Source: CAVXWV01 sp963695415 | GTDB taxonomy: Bacteria > Chloroflexota > Anaerolineae > Anaerolineales > UBA4823 | Reading direction: 5' to 3' | DNA length: 64,000 nucleotides | Assembly: GCA_963695415.1 (NCBI GenBank) | Contig: CAVOGL010000007.1 | Location: forward strand, 310,001 to 374,000 | Part shown: positions 9,417 through 19,508 of the stretch, in pieces | How positions within the stretch are numbered: the first letter of the stretch is position 1 | Layout: every line of letters starts with the position of its first letter | Notes under the pieces: generated by a model | What the model was told of the DNA's origin: nothing | Database searches by the model: none | What the model saw: only the letters and a program-made list of their open reading frames with translations | Position numbers and translations under genes: made by a program

Positions 9417-9824
9417 ATGAATAAGGTAATGTTTGAAACTCCAGGATTATTTGCTGACCATCATGTGACTGAGGTGAAAAGGATGGTCATGGAAATCCCG
9501 GGAGTAGAGGATGTTTATGCCAGCAGCGCATTTCACGTGGTAGAAATCGCGTACGACCCACAAAAAACGGATGAAGGGTCACTACGTGAAGTGATAAGCA
9601 ATGCTGGTTACATGAATGATATGTTGGTGCCAAATGAGACAGGGATAGCAGGAAGCGAATCAGAATATATTGGTGTTTTCCAAAGGCATACCCAGGCTTT
9701 TGCCGCTACGAACCAGGTGGTCGCCTTTTCACAACAGGTGGAATCATCGGGAAGACCGCTGTGGAATTGTCCGGGTGTTGGTGTATTGTCCCGAGAAGTA
9801 TTGTTAGAGAAAATGGAGGAGTAG
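9417..9824 (+). CDS. HMA-fold-like small protein lacking the metal-binding CxxC, first gene of the operon
   Basis: A 135-residue protein; the ATG at 9417 is preferred over GTG 9414 because AGGAGG is 4 bases upstream. Residues 3-65 follow the beta-alpha-beta-beta-alpha-beta layout of heavy-metal-associated domains: VMFETPG, a helix VTEVKRMVMEIPGV, VEDVYASSAFHVVEIAYDP, a helix EGSLREVISNAGY. The GMTCxxC loop is replaced by GLFADHH at residues 10-16. The tail (66-135) is not recognised and contains the only cysteine, in WNCPG at residue 118. It ends 2 bases before cooS, suggesting a role with CODH/ACS such as metal delivery or assembly (inference). True function unknown. Confidence 0.7.
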   Translation: MNKVMFETPGLFADHHVTEVKRMVMEIPGVEDVYASSAFHVVEIAYDPQKTDEGSLREVISNAGYMNDMLVPNETGIAGSESEYIGVFQRHTQAFAATNQVVAFSQQVESSGRPLWNCPGVGVLSREVLLEKMEE

Positions 9825-9826
9825 AG

Positions 9827-11842
9827 ATGGCTAGAGGTAAACGCAGTTACGAAGAACAGACTTCTGATCCAGCAGCTCAAGAGATGCTCATCCGGGCTGA
9901 TGACCTGGGAATTGGCACGGCTTTCAGCCGCGCAGACGATATGGTGCCGTGCAATATTGGCGGAGCAGGTATGTGCTGCAAAATTTGCGGCATGGGACCT
10001 TGTCGACTGACCAAAGATGGTCAGACGGGTGTTTGTGGGGCAACAATTGACACGATTCAAGCTAGGAATTTCATTCGGGCTGTGTCTGCAGGTGCCGCAG
10101 CCCACTCTGATCATGGACGCGACATGGCTTTTACTCTCAAAGCGGTTGCCAACGATGAAGCAGAAGGGTACATGATCCGCGATGTTGCCAAGCTGCGGGT
10201 GGTTGCCTCCTATTACGATATCCCAGTAGAAGGTCGCTCTCCTAAAGAAATCGCCAATGAGCTTGCAGATTTATATATCTCACAGTTCGGACAGCAACGC
10301 GGGCAACTCGCTCCGGCGATCCGCGCTCCGGAGAAACGCAAGAAGTTGTGGGAAGAATTGAACGTTTGGCCGAGAGGCGTCGATCGGGAAGTAGTAGAAG
10401 CGCTCCACCGCACTCACATTGGTGACGACCAGGATCCAGTCCATATCCTGTCGCACGCAGTCAGGACAGCGCTATCCGATGGTTGGGGAGGAAGTTTGAT
10501 CGCCACCGACGTTTCAGACATTCTTTTCGGAACACCTGCTCCGATTTTGGGACAGGCGAACCTTGGTGTTCTGAAAGATGATATGGTCAACGTGGTTGTG
10601 CATGGGCATGAACCCACGCTGAGCGAGATGATTGTGGCAGCATCTCAAACGCCAGAGATTATCGAATATGCAAAGGCTGCCGGTGCAAAGGGCATCAGCT
10701 TATCTGGTATCTGCTGCACAGCCAATGAAATATTGATGCGTCAGGGTATCCCCGCTGCGGGCAACTTCCTTCACCAGGAGCTTTCCATATTAACTGGAGC
10801 CGTCGAGGCAATGGTGGTCGATGTTCAGTGCATCATGCAGGCTCTGGTTGATCTGGCAAGTAACTTCCACACTCAAATCATTACCACGTCTCCTAAAGTG
10901 CGTATTAAAGGAGCAACACACATTCAGTTTGATGAACACAAAGCAATGACGATCGCCAAGCAAATCCTAAAAACAGCGATCGACAATTATAAAAACCGTG
11001 GGAAAACCCACATTCCGAATGTGCGTGAGGATCTGATCCCTGGATTTTCCCACGAATACATTAATTACATGTTGGGAGGCACTTACAGAGCTTCATTCCG
11101 TCCTTTGAATGACGCTATCATCTCCGGAAGAATTCGCGGTGTGGCGGCGGTCGTTGGATGCAATAACCCACGAAGTAAGCAAGATTATCTGCACACATAT
11201 GTAACCCAGGAACTGCTCATGCAGGACGTGCTGGTTGTTGAGACCGGTTGTGGAGCAATCGCCAGTGCCAAGCTGGGTCTCCTCTTGGGTGAAGCCGGGT
11301 TAGACAAAGTTGGTCCTGGGCTGCGAGAAGTTTGCGAAACAGTTGGTATCCCGCCGGTGCTGCATATGGGTTCTTGCGTTGACAACACTCGTATTTTGAC
11401 AGTGTTGACCCAGATGGTGGAAGAAGGTGGGTTGGGGGATGACATTGACCAGATACCGGCTGTCGGACTGGCTCCGGAATGGATGAGCGAAAAAGCGTTA
11501 TCCATTGGCGTTTATTGTGTCGCCTCAGGCGCTTATGTGATCTTCGGTGGTTCATCACCGATCGGAGGTATGCCAGACAGGGTTGAAGACAGTGACCTTG
11601 TATTGAAGTACCTCAGTGAAGGATGGGAGAAAGAACTGGGCGGCAAGATGGAATTTGTTGCTGATCCAGACGAGATGATCCGCCGGACACTTGATCACAT
11701 CGATAAAAAACGTGCTGCCCTGGGTCTGACAACATATGACCCTGAAATGTTCGGTCGCAGTGGTGATCAGAGGATGTTGGAATTAGAGTCGCTTGATTTC
11801 GCAGATCGCCGGCAGGCGATTTATGGCGTCGCAGCAGACTAA
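9827..11842 (+). CDS. cooS: anaerobic Ni-Fe carbon monoxide dehydrogenase catalytic subunit
   Basis: Reduces CO2 to CO for acetyl-CoA synthesis, or oxidises CO; also called AcsA. The start ATG 9827 has GGAGGAG 5 bases upstream, giving 671 residues. Cys42 and Cys50 match the D-cluster pair, and Cys51, 54, 59 and 70 the B-cluster ligands (CCKICGMGPCR, then GVCG). C-cluster ligands are visible as His261 (VHGHEP), Cys296/297 (SGICC), Cys335, Cys445 (GCNNPR), Cys475 (ETGCGA) and Cys517 (GSC). The catalytic lysine is K556 in SEKA. All catalytic residues are intact. No cooC nickel-insertion ATPase gene is adjacent. Confidence 0.97.
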   Translation: MARGKRSYEEQTSDPAAQEMLIRADDLGIGTAFSRADDMVPCNIGGAGMCCKICGMGPCRLTKDGQTGVCGATIDTIQARNFIRAVSAGAAAHSDHGRDMAFTLKAVANDEAEGYMIRDVAKLRVVASYYDIPVEGRSPKEIANELADLYISQFGQQRGQLAPAIRAPEKRKKLWEELNVWPRGVDREVVEALHRTHIGDDQDPVHILSHAVRTALSDGWGGSLIATDVSDILFGTPAPILGQANLGVLKDDMVNVVVHGHEPTLSEMIVAASQTPEIIEYAKAAGAKGISLSGICCTANEILMRQGIPAAGNFLHQELSILTGAVEAMVVDVQCIMQALVDLASNFHTQIITTSPKVRIKGATHIQFDEHKAMTIAKQILKTAIDNYKNRGKTHIPNVREDLIPGFSHEYINYMLGGTYRASFRPLNDAIISGRIRGVAAVVGCNNPRSKQDYLHTYVTQELLMQDVLVVETGCGAIASAKLGLLLGEAGLDKVGPGLREVCETVGIPPVLHMGSCVDNTRILTVLTQMVEEGGLGDDIDQIPAVGLAPEWMSEKALSIGVYCVASGAYVIFGGSSPIGGMPDRVEDSDLVLKYLSEGWEKELGGKMEFVADPDEMIRRTLDHIDKKRAALGLTTYDPEMFGRSGDQRMLELESLDFADRRQAIYGVAAD

Positions 11843-11857
11843 GGAATCGGAGGAATA

Positions 11858-14140
11858 ATGTCAAGGTATATTGCTACAAGAGCAATTCGCGGGGCAAATG
11901 CCCTCGTTACTGAAGCAGAATTAATGTTGGCGAATGCCATCAAAGAGAAGGGGGAGGATACGCTGGTTGGTTTTCCAAACACCGCATATTATCTCCCTTT
12001 GATCCTTGGCATGACGGGTGAATCGATTGAAACTTTAGGTCAGATGAAACCTATTTTAAAACATGCCCGTACATTGCTCCATCCAGTTCCTGCGAACAGG
12101 CATTGGACACCATATCTGGGTGAGACCCTCGATTCGGGGATGGCAACTTTGCTGGCGGCAGAAATCATTGAGGCAGTCCGCTTCGTTTATGGACTACAAC
12201 CCGAACCGCTGCCTGGTTTCCACCTAGCAGGAGGGACGGCTTCGACCGACATCGATAGCTCTGGTAATGGCGCCTCCGGCAAGCTGAACGGACCTATCGA
12301 TGATATTCAGTTGCGTTCCTGGGGTATCCAGCTGGTTGATGGTCGTATGCCAGGGTTTGCCGCCATCGTTGGCGCGGCGAAATCCAACGAAGTAGCAGTT
12401 AAACTTGTGCGTGAGTTGCAAAGACGCAACATCCTAACATTCCTTTCTGGGAACGTGAATGGTCGATCGATCATTCACCAACTGAATGAAGAAGGGGTGG
12501 AATTGGGTTACGACACCTACACAGTGCCGTTCGGGACGGATACCATCAGTGCGATCTATGCTCTGGGTTTTGCCGTCCGGTCCGCATTAACCTTTGGAGG
12601 TTTGAAGGGTGGTCAAGCGCGCGATATCCTGCTTTACAACAAGGAACGGGTCTTCGCTTTTGTTTTGGCGCTGGGTGAAATCGATGATCTCAAATACGCT
12701 GCCGCGGCAGGGGCGATCAATTTTGGTTTCCCTGTCATTGCCGATACAGTGATCCCTGAAATCCTTCCTACTGGCGTGACCAAATACGAACACGTGGTCA
12801 GTATGCCTTTCAATGAGATTCCTGGAAAGGATGACCTCGAAAAAGCAGAGATGCTCGTTCAGAAATGCATCGAGGTACGCGGTGTAAAAGTGAAGGTCGC
12901 CGATGTACCTGTACCAGTTCCTTATGGTTCCGCTTTCGAAGGCGAAGTCGTACGCAAGGCAGATATGCGCGTCGAGTTCGGCGGGAAATACTCGCGTGCC
13001 TTCGAATACCTGCACATGGTTCCACTTGAAAAGGTGGTTGATGGTCAGGTAAAGGTGGTGGGTCCAGGCTTTAAGGATATTGAGCCACAAGGAAACATGG
13101 ACCTCGGCATCGTTGTTGAAGTTGCAGGTCGGCAGATGCAGGAGGATTTCGAGCCTGTATTAGAGAGGCAGATCCACTACTTCATCAATGGCGCGTCCGG
13201 CATCCAGCACATCGGTCAGCGTGATATCACCTGGATCCGAATTTCGAATGCCGCCGCTGATAAAGGCTTCGATCTGGAGCACTTTGGAAAGATCCTTCAT
13301 GCCAGGCTGAAGACAGATTTTGGGGCAATCGTTGATAAGGTCCAGGTCACCATTTATACAGATCCCGAAAAATTAAAAGAATGGTTGGGTGTGGCACGCC
13401 AGGCTTACGACTACCGCAACAAACGACTTGCCGATTTAACGGATGACCGGGTCGAAGAGTTCTACTCTTGTACACTGTGCCAGTCTTTTGCTCCGAACCA
13501 TGTTTGTGTTATCAGCCCCGAACGATTGGGATTATGCGGAGCGTATAACTGGTTGGACTGCAAGGCGTCCTTCAATATCAACCCAACCGGTCCAAACCAG
13601 CCCATAAAATTAGGCAAACCCATCGATCTTGAGAAAGGTTACTGGACGGGAACCAATGAATTCGCCACCACGGCTTCCCACGGTGTAGTCCAGGATGTGA
13701 CCATGTATTCGATTATGGAGAACCCAATGACAGCCTGCGGTTGTTTCGAGTGCATCGTGATGTTGATCCCTGAAGCAAATGGTGTTATGGTGGTCAGTCG
13801 TGAAGACACCAGCATGACACCGGCGGGAATGACGTTCAGCACTCTTGCAGGAATTGCAGGTGGTGGTCTGCAAACACCGGGGGTGATGGGTGTGGGCAAA
13901 TACTACCTCACCAGCCCGAAGTTTATCTCATCTGATGGCGGCTTCAAGAGAGTTGTCTGGATGAGCAGTGTGTTGAAGCAAACCATGGCTGATGAATTTC
14001 AGGCTGTAGCTATTCGTGAGGGTGATCCTGATCTTATCGACAAGATCGCCGACGAAAGAAATGTCACCACTGTTGAAGAATTGTTGGCATGGCTGGAGCA
14101 GAGTGAACATCCAGCGATGACGATGGAGATGATGTTCTAA
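11858..14140 (+). CDS. acsB: CO-methylating acetyl-CoA synthase (beta subunit)
   Basis: Forms acetyl-CoA from CO, the corrinoid-bound methyl group and CoA at the Ni-Ni-Fe4S4 A-cluster. In this 760-residue protein the A-cluster ligands are Cys538, Cys541, Cys550 and Cys560 (SCTLCQSFAPNHVC then GLC), with the Cys627-Gly628-Cys629 motif (ACGCFEC) for the distal nickel. Numbering is shifted by a constant 32 from the Moorella enzyme. The N-terminal domain that contacts CODH and forms the CO tunnel is present, so it is the bacterial type, not the shorter archaeal CdhC. It starts 15 bases after cooS with GGAGG upstream. Intact. Confidence 0.97.
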   Translation: MSRYIATRAIRGANALVTEAELMLANAIKEKGEDTLVGFPNTAYYLPLILGMTGESIETLGQMKPILKHARTLLHPVPANRHWTPYLGETLDSGMATLLAAEIIEAVRFVYGLQPEPLPGFHLAGGTASTDIDSSGNGASGKLNGPIDDIQLRSWGIQLVDGRMPGFAAIVGAAKSNEVAVKLVRELQRRNILTFLSGNVNGRSIIHQLNEEGVELGYDTYTVPFGTDTISAIYALGFAVRSALTFGGLKGGQARDILLYNKERVFAFVLALGEIDDLKYAAAAGAINFGFPVIADTVIPEILPTGVTKYEHVVSMPFNEIPGKDDLEKAEMLVQKCIEVRGVKVKVADVPVPVPYGSAFEGEVVRKADMRVEFGGKYSRAFEYLHMVPLEKVVDGQVKVVGPGFKDIEPQGNMDLGIVVEVAGRQMQEDFEPVLERQIHYFINGASGIQHIGQRDITWIRISNAAADKGFDLEHFGKILHARLKTDFGAIVDKVQVTIYTDPEKLKEWLGVARQAYDYRNKRLADLTDDRVEEFYSCTLCQSFAPNHVCVISPERLGLCGAYNWLDCKASFNINPTGPNQPIKLGKPIDLEKGYWTGTNEFATTASHGVVQDVTMYSIMENPMTACGCFECIVMLIPEANGVMVVSREDTSMTPAGMTFSTLAGIAGGGLQTPGVMGVGKYYLTSPKFISSDGGFKRVVWMSSVLKQTMADEFQAVAIREGDPDLIDKIADERNVTTVEELLAWLEQSEHPAMTMEMMF

Positions 14141-14168
14141 AGTAAATATATATCCAGGGAGAATGAGA

Positions 14169-15146
14169 ATGCCAGTAGAGATTCCGAAAGATAAATGGGC
14201 GGGGAGTGTGCGCAAGGTGTCGATCGGCGCAACATCCAGCGAAGGAGGCACCAGGTCTCATAGCGTGACGGTGGGTGGTCAAACCAGCCTGCCCTTCCTG
14301 CATTTCGAAGCAGTAGTGCCTAACACACCTGTCGTTGCAATCGAAATCAAAGACCAGCAGCCTGAAGATTGGTCGCCTTTGCTTCTCGAGACTTGGGGTG
14401 ATGCGATGAAAGACCCGGCTGAATGGGCGCGTGCGGCGGAAGCCGCTGGGGCAGACCTGATACAGTTGAGTCTCAGCCTGACTGACAGCGCTGGCGGAGA
14501 AAATACCCCCCAATCAGCGGTGAAAGCGGTCAAGGCAGTGTTGGCTGCCACCGGTCTTCCACTGATCGTGTTTGGACCAGGTCAGGTAGATCTCGATAAT
14601 GAATTGCTTGTCGCTGTCGCGGAAGCGACCAAAGGTGAGAGATTGGTGCTCGGAATCTGTGAAGATAAAAACTACCGCACGATCGTGGCAACCGCAATGG
14701 CGAATGGGCATCTTGTCGATGCTCGCACGCCGATGGATGTCAACCTTGCCAAACAGCTCAACATCTTGATCAGCGACATGGGTTTGCCCGTTGAAAGGAT
14801 TATCATGGATCCGACAACAGGCGCCCTGGGGTACGGGATCGAATATGGCTATTCAGTGATGGAACGCCTGCGCCTGGCAGCACTTCAAGGCGATTCGATG
14901 ACTCAATTCCCGATGCTGGTGACGCCTGGATTTGAGGCATGGAAATCAAAAGAAGCCAAGGTAAATGAAGGCGTCCCTGAATCATGGGGTGATTGGATGG
15001 AAAGAGCTGTAAATTGGGAAGTCCTTACGGCTGTAACCCTCATCGAGGCAGGGGCTGATATCCTGGTGTTGAGGCATCCTGAAAGCGTCAAACGAGTCAA
15101 AGGCGTTATCGTTGACTTGATGAATTCGGAAATGGTTACCGGGTAA
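14169..15146 (+). CDS. acsD: corrinoid/iron-sulfur protein small subunit
   Basis: TIM-barrel small subunit that, with AcsC, carries the methyl-cob(III)amide between AcsE and AcsB. Recognisable by VTVGGQTSLPFLHFE, the barrel strands ADLIQLSL and RLVLGICEDKNY, and MDPTTGALGYGIEYGYS. Two starts are in frame (14163 and 14169). AGGGAG at 14156-14161 is 1 base from the first and 7 from the second, so I choose 14169 (325 residues). Intact, and 12 bases upstream of acsC. Confidence 0.93.
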   Translation: MPVEIPKDKWAGSVRKVSIGATSSEGGTRSHSVTVGGQTSLPFLHFEAVVPNTPVVAIEIKDQQPEDWSPLLLETWGDAMKDPAEWARAAEAAGADLIQLSLSLTDSAGGENTPQSAVKAVKAVLAATGLPLIVFGPGQVDLDNELLVAVAEATKGERLVLGICEDKNYRTIVATAMANGHLVDARTPMDVNLAKQLNILISDMGLPVERIIMDPTTGALGYGIEYGYSVMERLRLAALQGDSMTQFPMLVTPGFEAWKSKEAKVNEGVPESWGDWMERAVNWEVLTAVTLIEAGADILVLRHPESVKRVKGVIVDLMNSEMVTG

Positions 15147-15158
15147 GGAGACTTATAA

Positions 15159-16477
15159 ATGGCTTTATCAGGAATTCAAATTTATAAATTGCTGCCACAA
15201 ACCAATTGCAAGGAATGTGGCTTTCCAACTTGCCTGGCATTTGCGATGAAACTGGCAGCCAAGCAGGTAGAACTGGCGCTGTGTCCGTATGTCACTGAAA
15301 ATTCCAAAGCACAGTTGGAAGAATCATCTGCTCCACCGATACGCCTGGTTTCCGTCAAGGCAAATGGAACCGAGGTAAAAGCGGGAAATGAGACCGTACT
15401 CTTCCGTCATGAGAAAACTTTCTACAATAAACCAGGTGTATTCATCCGTTTAGGAGATTCATCTGGAGTTGACGAGATCAAGAAAACAGTTACGCAAGCT
15501 AATGCTTATTCTGTAAATTATGTTGGCATTGATCTGGTCGTGGATGGTTTTGCCATTGTTTCTGAGACAGGGAGTGCTGGGATTTTAAAGCAGCTGTCGC
15601 AGTTGTGCGCTCTGAAAGCACTCTGCCCGTAATCCTGGTGAGTGATAATCCGGAGGTTGTTGCCGCTGGATTGGAAATTACTAAAGGAGAAGCTCCGCTT
15701 ATTGCAGGCGCTAACTCCCAAAACTGGGAGAAAATGGCAGGGCTGGCAAAACAACACGCTTCACCCTTAAGCGTATACGCCAGCAGCCTTGATGAATTGG
15801 CTGAATTGACGGAAAAAATTAAGCCCACAGGTGTAGAAGACCTTGTTTTGAACCCACAGTTATTAAACATGGCAGACGGGTTGGCAAAATACACCCAATT
15901 GCGGCGCTTGAGCCTCAAGAAGAATTTCCGCCCCCTGGGATTCCCATTACTTTCTTTTGCAGAATCACCTGAAATGGCTGTTCAATTCATAGCTAAATAT
16001 TCTGGTTTTATTGTTATCGATGGATTTGACCCTGGAACTATCTACCCATTACTTGTTTTACGCCAGAACATCTACACAGATCCGCAAAAACCGATCCAGG
16101 TACAGCCGGGACTGTATGAAATCAATTCTCCGAACGAGGACAGTCCGTTGCTGGTTACCACGAATTTCAGCATCACATATTTCAGCGTAGCAAATGAAAT
16201 CGAAGGTTCTGGACTACCTGCATGGTTACTCGTTACCGATGCGGAAGGTATGAGTGTGCTGACAGCATGGGCAGCTGGTAAATTCGACGCTGAGAGGATC
16301 GCAAAAGCGGTAAAAGCCGCGAATGCTGCCGATAAATTATCCAAAAAGCGCATCGTACTTCCAGGGCATGTAGCCGTTTTATCAGGCGAACTCGAAGGTG
16401 AACTGCCGGATTGGGAAATCCGTGTTGGTCCAAGAGAAGCGGTAGATCTACCAAAATTCATGAAACAGGCGCTTTAG
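15159..16477 (+). CDS. acsC: corrinoid/iron-sulfur protein large subunit (frameshifted)
   Basis: Carries the corrinoid and a [4Fe-4S] cluster for reductive reactivation. The N-terminal cluster motif has Cys17, Cys20, Cys25 and Cys42 (CKECGFPTC). The first frame ends prematurely at 15632 and the rest is in another frame from about 15580 to 16477. Restoring one G in GGG at 15579-15581 gives GDFKAAVAVV and a normal 440-residue protein with TIM barrel and C-terminal corrinoid-binding domain (ending EIRVGPREAVDLPKF). Since the operon depends on this subunit and the rest is well conserved, a sequence error is more likely than a pseudogene. Confidence 0.92.
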
Positions 16478-16501
16478 GAAAGCCGCTGCCTGGGAAACCT
16501 T

Positions 16502-18448
16502 ATGGGCGGTAACACCCATGTAAGATTTGAACCTTCTGGGAAAGAAATCAGCCTCCCAACCGGAAGCTTGTTGTCTGAGGCTGCACGCAAGGTTGGTTTA
16601 GACATAAACCAACCTTGTGGAGGTCAGGGGAGGTGTGGTCGCTGTGTTGTGCAGGTGAAGAGTGGGAACCTGCGTCGTCGAAGTACAGTACGCCTATCGC
16701 AAGAGGATATCGATGATGGTTATGCTTTGGCATGTCAAAGTGTTGTCGAGGAAGATCTCATCGTTTTCATCCCCCCACAAGAAGAGATCGAACGCAGGCT
16801 GACAACAGATAAGACGGTCGCACAGGTCGAGACTCCTTCCTGGTACTATGCCAATCTGTCTCAACCGGTGCGCCGTTACCGTCTGGTGATCGAACCGCCC
16901 TCTCTGGATGACCAGAGGGACGATCTAAGCCGTTTGAAAACGGCGCTTAAGAAGCAACATGGATTTTCTGATGTAAACATTTCCCGTTCTCTACTCACCA
17001 GTATCGGGAATGTACTCCGGCAGGCGGATTGGGAAGTAACTGCAATCCTTCACCATCAGGATATTCCTTCACGAAAAGATGCCCCTGTGGAAATGTTGAA
17101 GGTGCTGCCAGGTCTGGTCATGGATCATGAACCGCTGTGGGGGATTGCAGTAGATATTGGGACGACAACGATCACGGTTTGGTTGGTTGACCTGGTTTCA
17201 GGGAGTGTCTCAGCACAGGCTTCTGAGTACAACCAACAGATCAACCGTGGTGAGGATGTAATCTCCCGAATAATCTATGCGGGCAAAGAAAATGGTGGTG
17301 AGGAATTACAAACCCTTGTGACCAGCACGATTAATGCGCTTATTACGACCGTTTGTGAACAGATAAAAAGCGTTGCTTTGTCACCCGAAGACATCTTAAA
17401 GGCGACAATTTCGGGTAACAGTACCATGATGCACCTGTTCTTGGGGATTCCGCCTGAAAACATCCGTCTGATGCCGTTTATCACTTCAGTAAATGAAGTT
17501 CCAACATTCCCGGCGAGAGAAGTTGGTTTGGAAATTTGGTCTGAAGGGGTTGTGGATTGCCTCCCCGGTGTCGCCAGCTATTTGGGATCAGATATTACTG
17601 CAGGTGTTTATGCATCTGGAATGGATGACAACCAGCAAATCACCTTGTTCATGGATGTTGGCACAAATGGTGAAATAGTCTTGGGATCGAGGGAGTGGAT
17701 GGTGGGCTGTGCTTGTTCCGCTGGACCTGCTTTTGAGGGTGCGGGAGTTGTGGATGGTATGCGGGCGACGAATGGAGCCATAGAAGAGGTCTGGATCAAT
17801 GGTGAAGACTTCGAGCCGAAGATTCGTGTAATTGGGGATGGAAAGCCTCGAGGAATTTGTGGGAGTGGTCTGATCTCCCTGCTTGCTGAAATGTTTATGA
17901 CCGGCGTAATCGATCGGGGCGGCAATGTAAATGCATCCCTGGACACCGGAAGGGTGCGTGAGGGCGAACATGGAATCGAATATGTGATTGCCTGGGGTCA
18001 AGACACTTTGCATGGCAGAGATATCGTGATTACCCATGTGGACATCAATAACCTCATTCGAGCCAAGGCTGCCATATTTGCCGGTTACATAGTCCTAGCG
18101 GAAAGTGTTGGAGTTCCGATCGAGCTGGTTGACCGGATGTTGATCGGGGGTTCCTTCGGGAAATATATTAATGTAGAGAAAGCCACGCAGATTGGTTTAC
18201 TACCCGATATGCCCTGGGAGCGGTTCCAATTCTTAGGGAATACCTCCGTGCGAGGTGCATATTATGCGTTATTAGACCGGAACGCAAGAGCGAGGATCAC
18301 GGATATCGCCTTAAAAATGACATACATAGAATTATCGGCAGACAACAGTTTTTACGATGCATTTATGGCAGCTCTGTTCCTGCCTCATACCGATTTGGGA
18401 AAATTCCCATTGATCACAGAAGAAATGAAACAGATTGGGATTATTTAA
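16502..18448 (+). CDS. ATP-dependent reductive activator of the corrinoid/iron-sulfur protein (RACo-type, ASKHA)
   Basis: Uses ATP to drive reduction of inactive Co(II) to Co(I) in the corrinoid protein. The 648 residues start with a plant-type [2Fe-2S] domain, Cys39, Cys45, Cys48 and Cys78 (PCGGQGRCGRC...ALAC). A linker domain follows, then an actin-like ATPase (DUF4445 type) with WGIAVDIGTTTITVWL, FMDVGTNGEI, GICGSG and the C-terminal GGSFGKYINVEKA. Its place between acsC and acsE matches its known partnership with CFeSP. Intact. Confidence 0.93.
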   Translation: MGGNTHVRFEPSGKEISLPTGSLLSEAARKVGLDINQPCGGQGRCGRCVVQVKSGNLRRRSTVRLSQEDIDDGYALACQSVVEEDLIVFIPPQEEIERRLTTDKTVAQVETPSWYYANLSQPVRRYRLVIEPPSLDDQRDDLSRLKTALKKQHGFSDVNISRSLLTSIGNVLRQADWEVTAILHHQDIPSRKDAPVEMLKVLPGLVMDHEPLWGIAVDIGTTTITVWLVDLVSGSVSAQASEYNQQINRGEDVISRIIYAGKENGGEELQTLVTSTINALITTVCEQIKSVALSPEDILKATISGNSTMMHLFLGIPPENIRLMPFITSVNEVPTFPAREVGLEIWSEGVVDCLPGVASYLGSDITAGVYASGMDDNQQITLFMDVGTNGEIVLGSREWMVGCACSAGPAFEGAGVVDGMRATNGAIEEVWINGEDFEPKIRVIGDGKPRGICGSGLISLLAEMFMTGVIDRGGNVNASLDTGRVREGEHGIEYVIAWGQDTLHGRDIVITHVDINNLIRAKAAIFAGYIVLAESVGVPIELVDRMLIGGSFGKYINVEKATQIGLLPDMPWERFQFLGNTSVRGAYYALLDRNARARITDIALKMTYIELSADNSFYDAFMAALFLPHTDLGKFPLITEEMKQIGII

Positions 18449-18493
18449 TCAATAAGCAAACCGAACTAAATTAAAATTTAAAGGAAGGAAAAA

Positions 18494-19417
18494 ATGTACA
18501 TCATAGGCGAAAATATACATATCATATCGGATAAGGTAAAACAGGCTCTGAGGGAAAAGGATGCGAAATTCTTCCAGGAAAGCGCTGTGCAGCAGGTCGA
18601 GGCTGGCGCACAGGCATTAGACCTCAATCTTGGACCCAGAAAGAAAGATGGGGAGGAAGTGTTCCCCTGGATTGTGGAGGTTGTCGAGGCGGTTGTCGAT
18701 GTGCCCTTGAGTTTCGACACAACCAACCTGGCAGCAATAGAAGCTGGACTGAAGAAAATCACGAAGGCAAAACCAATCATCAATTCGACCTCTGCTGAGC
18801 CTGAGAGACTCGAGAGAGTACCTTTGATTGCCAAACAATACAATACTCAGCTGATCGCATTGACAATGGGTTCATCTGGAATCCCTGTCGGGGCGGATGA
18901 AAGGGTAACGATCGCCGTTGAAAAATTGATCCCAAGGATGGATGAGATCGGTTTTCCGATTGAGGATTTGATCCTCGATCCCCTGGTGTTGACCGTCTCG
19001 GGATGCCAGGAATATTGCCCGCAGTTGCTTGAGGCCGTACGCACGCTGCCCTTCGCCTGGGATCCGTCTCCTAAAATTTCGGTTGGGCTTTCGAATGTTT
19101 CTAATGCTGTGCCCAATGAAAATCGATCTCTGATAAACCGGGTGTACTGTGCCATGCTCATGGGTGTGGACCTTCAGATGATGATCGCCAATCCTTTGGA
19201 AGAAGAATTAAAGGAAACGATCCGAATTATTGAAGAGAGGGATGACACGTCTGCAGTGGGACGGTTGTATTTATCCATAGCCGACAGCATAGCTGCGATG
19301 GAAGAACCAACGATCGATGCAGTTGATATGTCTGATCCGGAGCAAGCCGCTATTTGGAAGACCGTGCAAATCTTGTTAAACAAAGTCATCTATGCGGATG
19401 CATACCTGGGTCAGTAA
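18494..19417 (+). CDS. acsE: 5-methyltetrahydrofolate:corrinoid/iron-sulfur protein methyltransferase
   Basis: Transfers the methyl group from methyl-THF to CFeSP, linking the methyl and carbonyl branches. A 307-residue pterin-binding TIM barrel with DLNLGPR near residue 40, SFDTTN, NSTSAEPER and GLSNVSNAVPN, all expected in this enzyme. AAGGAAGG lies just upstream of the ATG at 18494. Intact. A further TATAAT (19440-19445) follows the gene and may add an internal promoter for the next gene, though no -35 is evident. Confidence 0.95.
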   Translation: MYIIGENIHIISDKVKQALREKDAKFFQESAVQQVEAGAQALDLNLGPRKKDGEEVFPWIVEVVEAVVDVPLSFDTTNLAAIEAGLKKITKAKPIINSTSAEPERLERVPLIAKQYNTQLIALTMGSSGIPVGADERVTIAVEKLIPRMDEIGFPIEDLILDPLVLTVSGCQEYCPQLLEAVRTLPFAWDPSPKISVGLSNVSNAVPNENRSLINRVYCAMLMGVDLQMMIANPLEEELKETIRIIEERDDTSAVGRLYLSIADSIAAMEEPTIDAVDMSDPEQAAIWKTVQILLNKVIYADAYLGQ

Positions 19418-19508
19418 GTGGATAATTTGATAAAAAAGGTATAATTAACTTGCGATCCAAGATCGTGGGTTAATGGTAATGTTTATATGTTGATTTAGGA
19501 GGTATATC

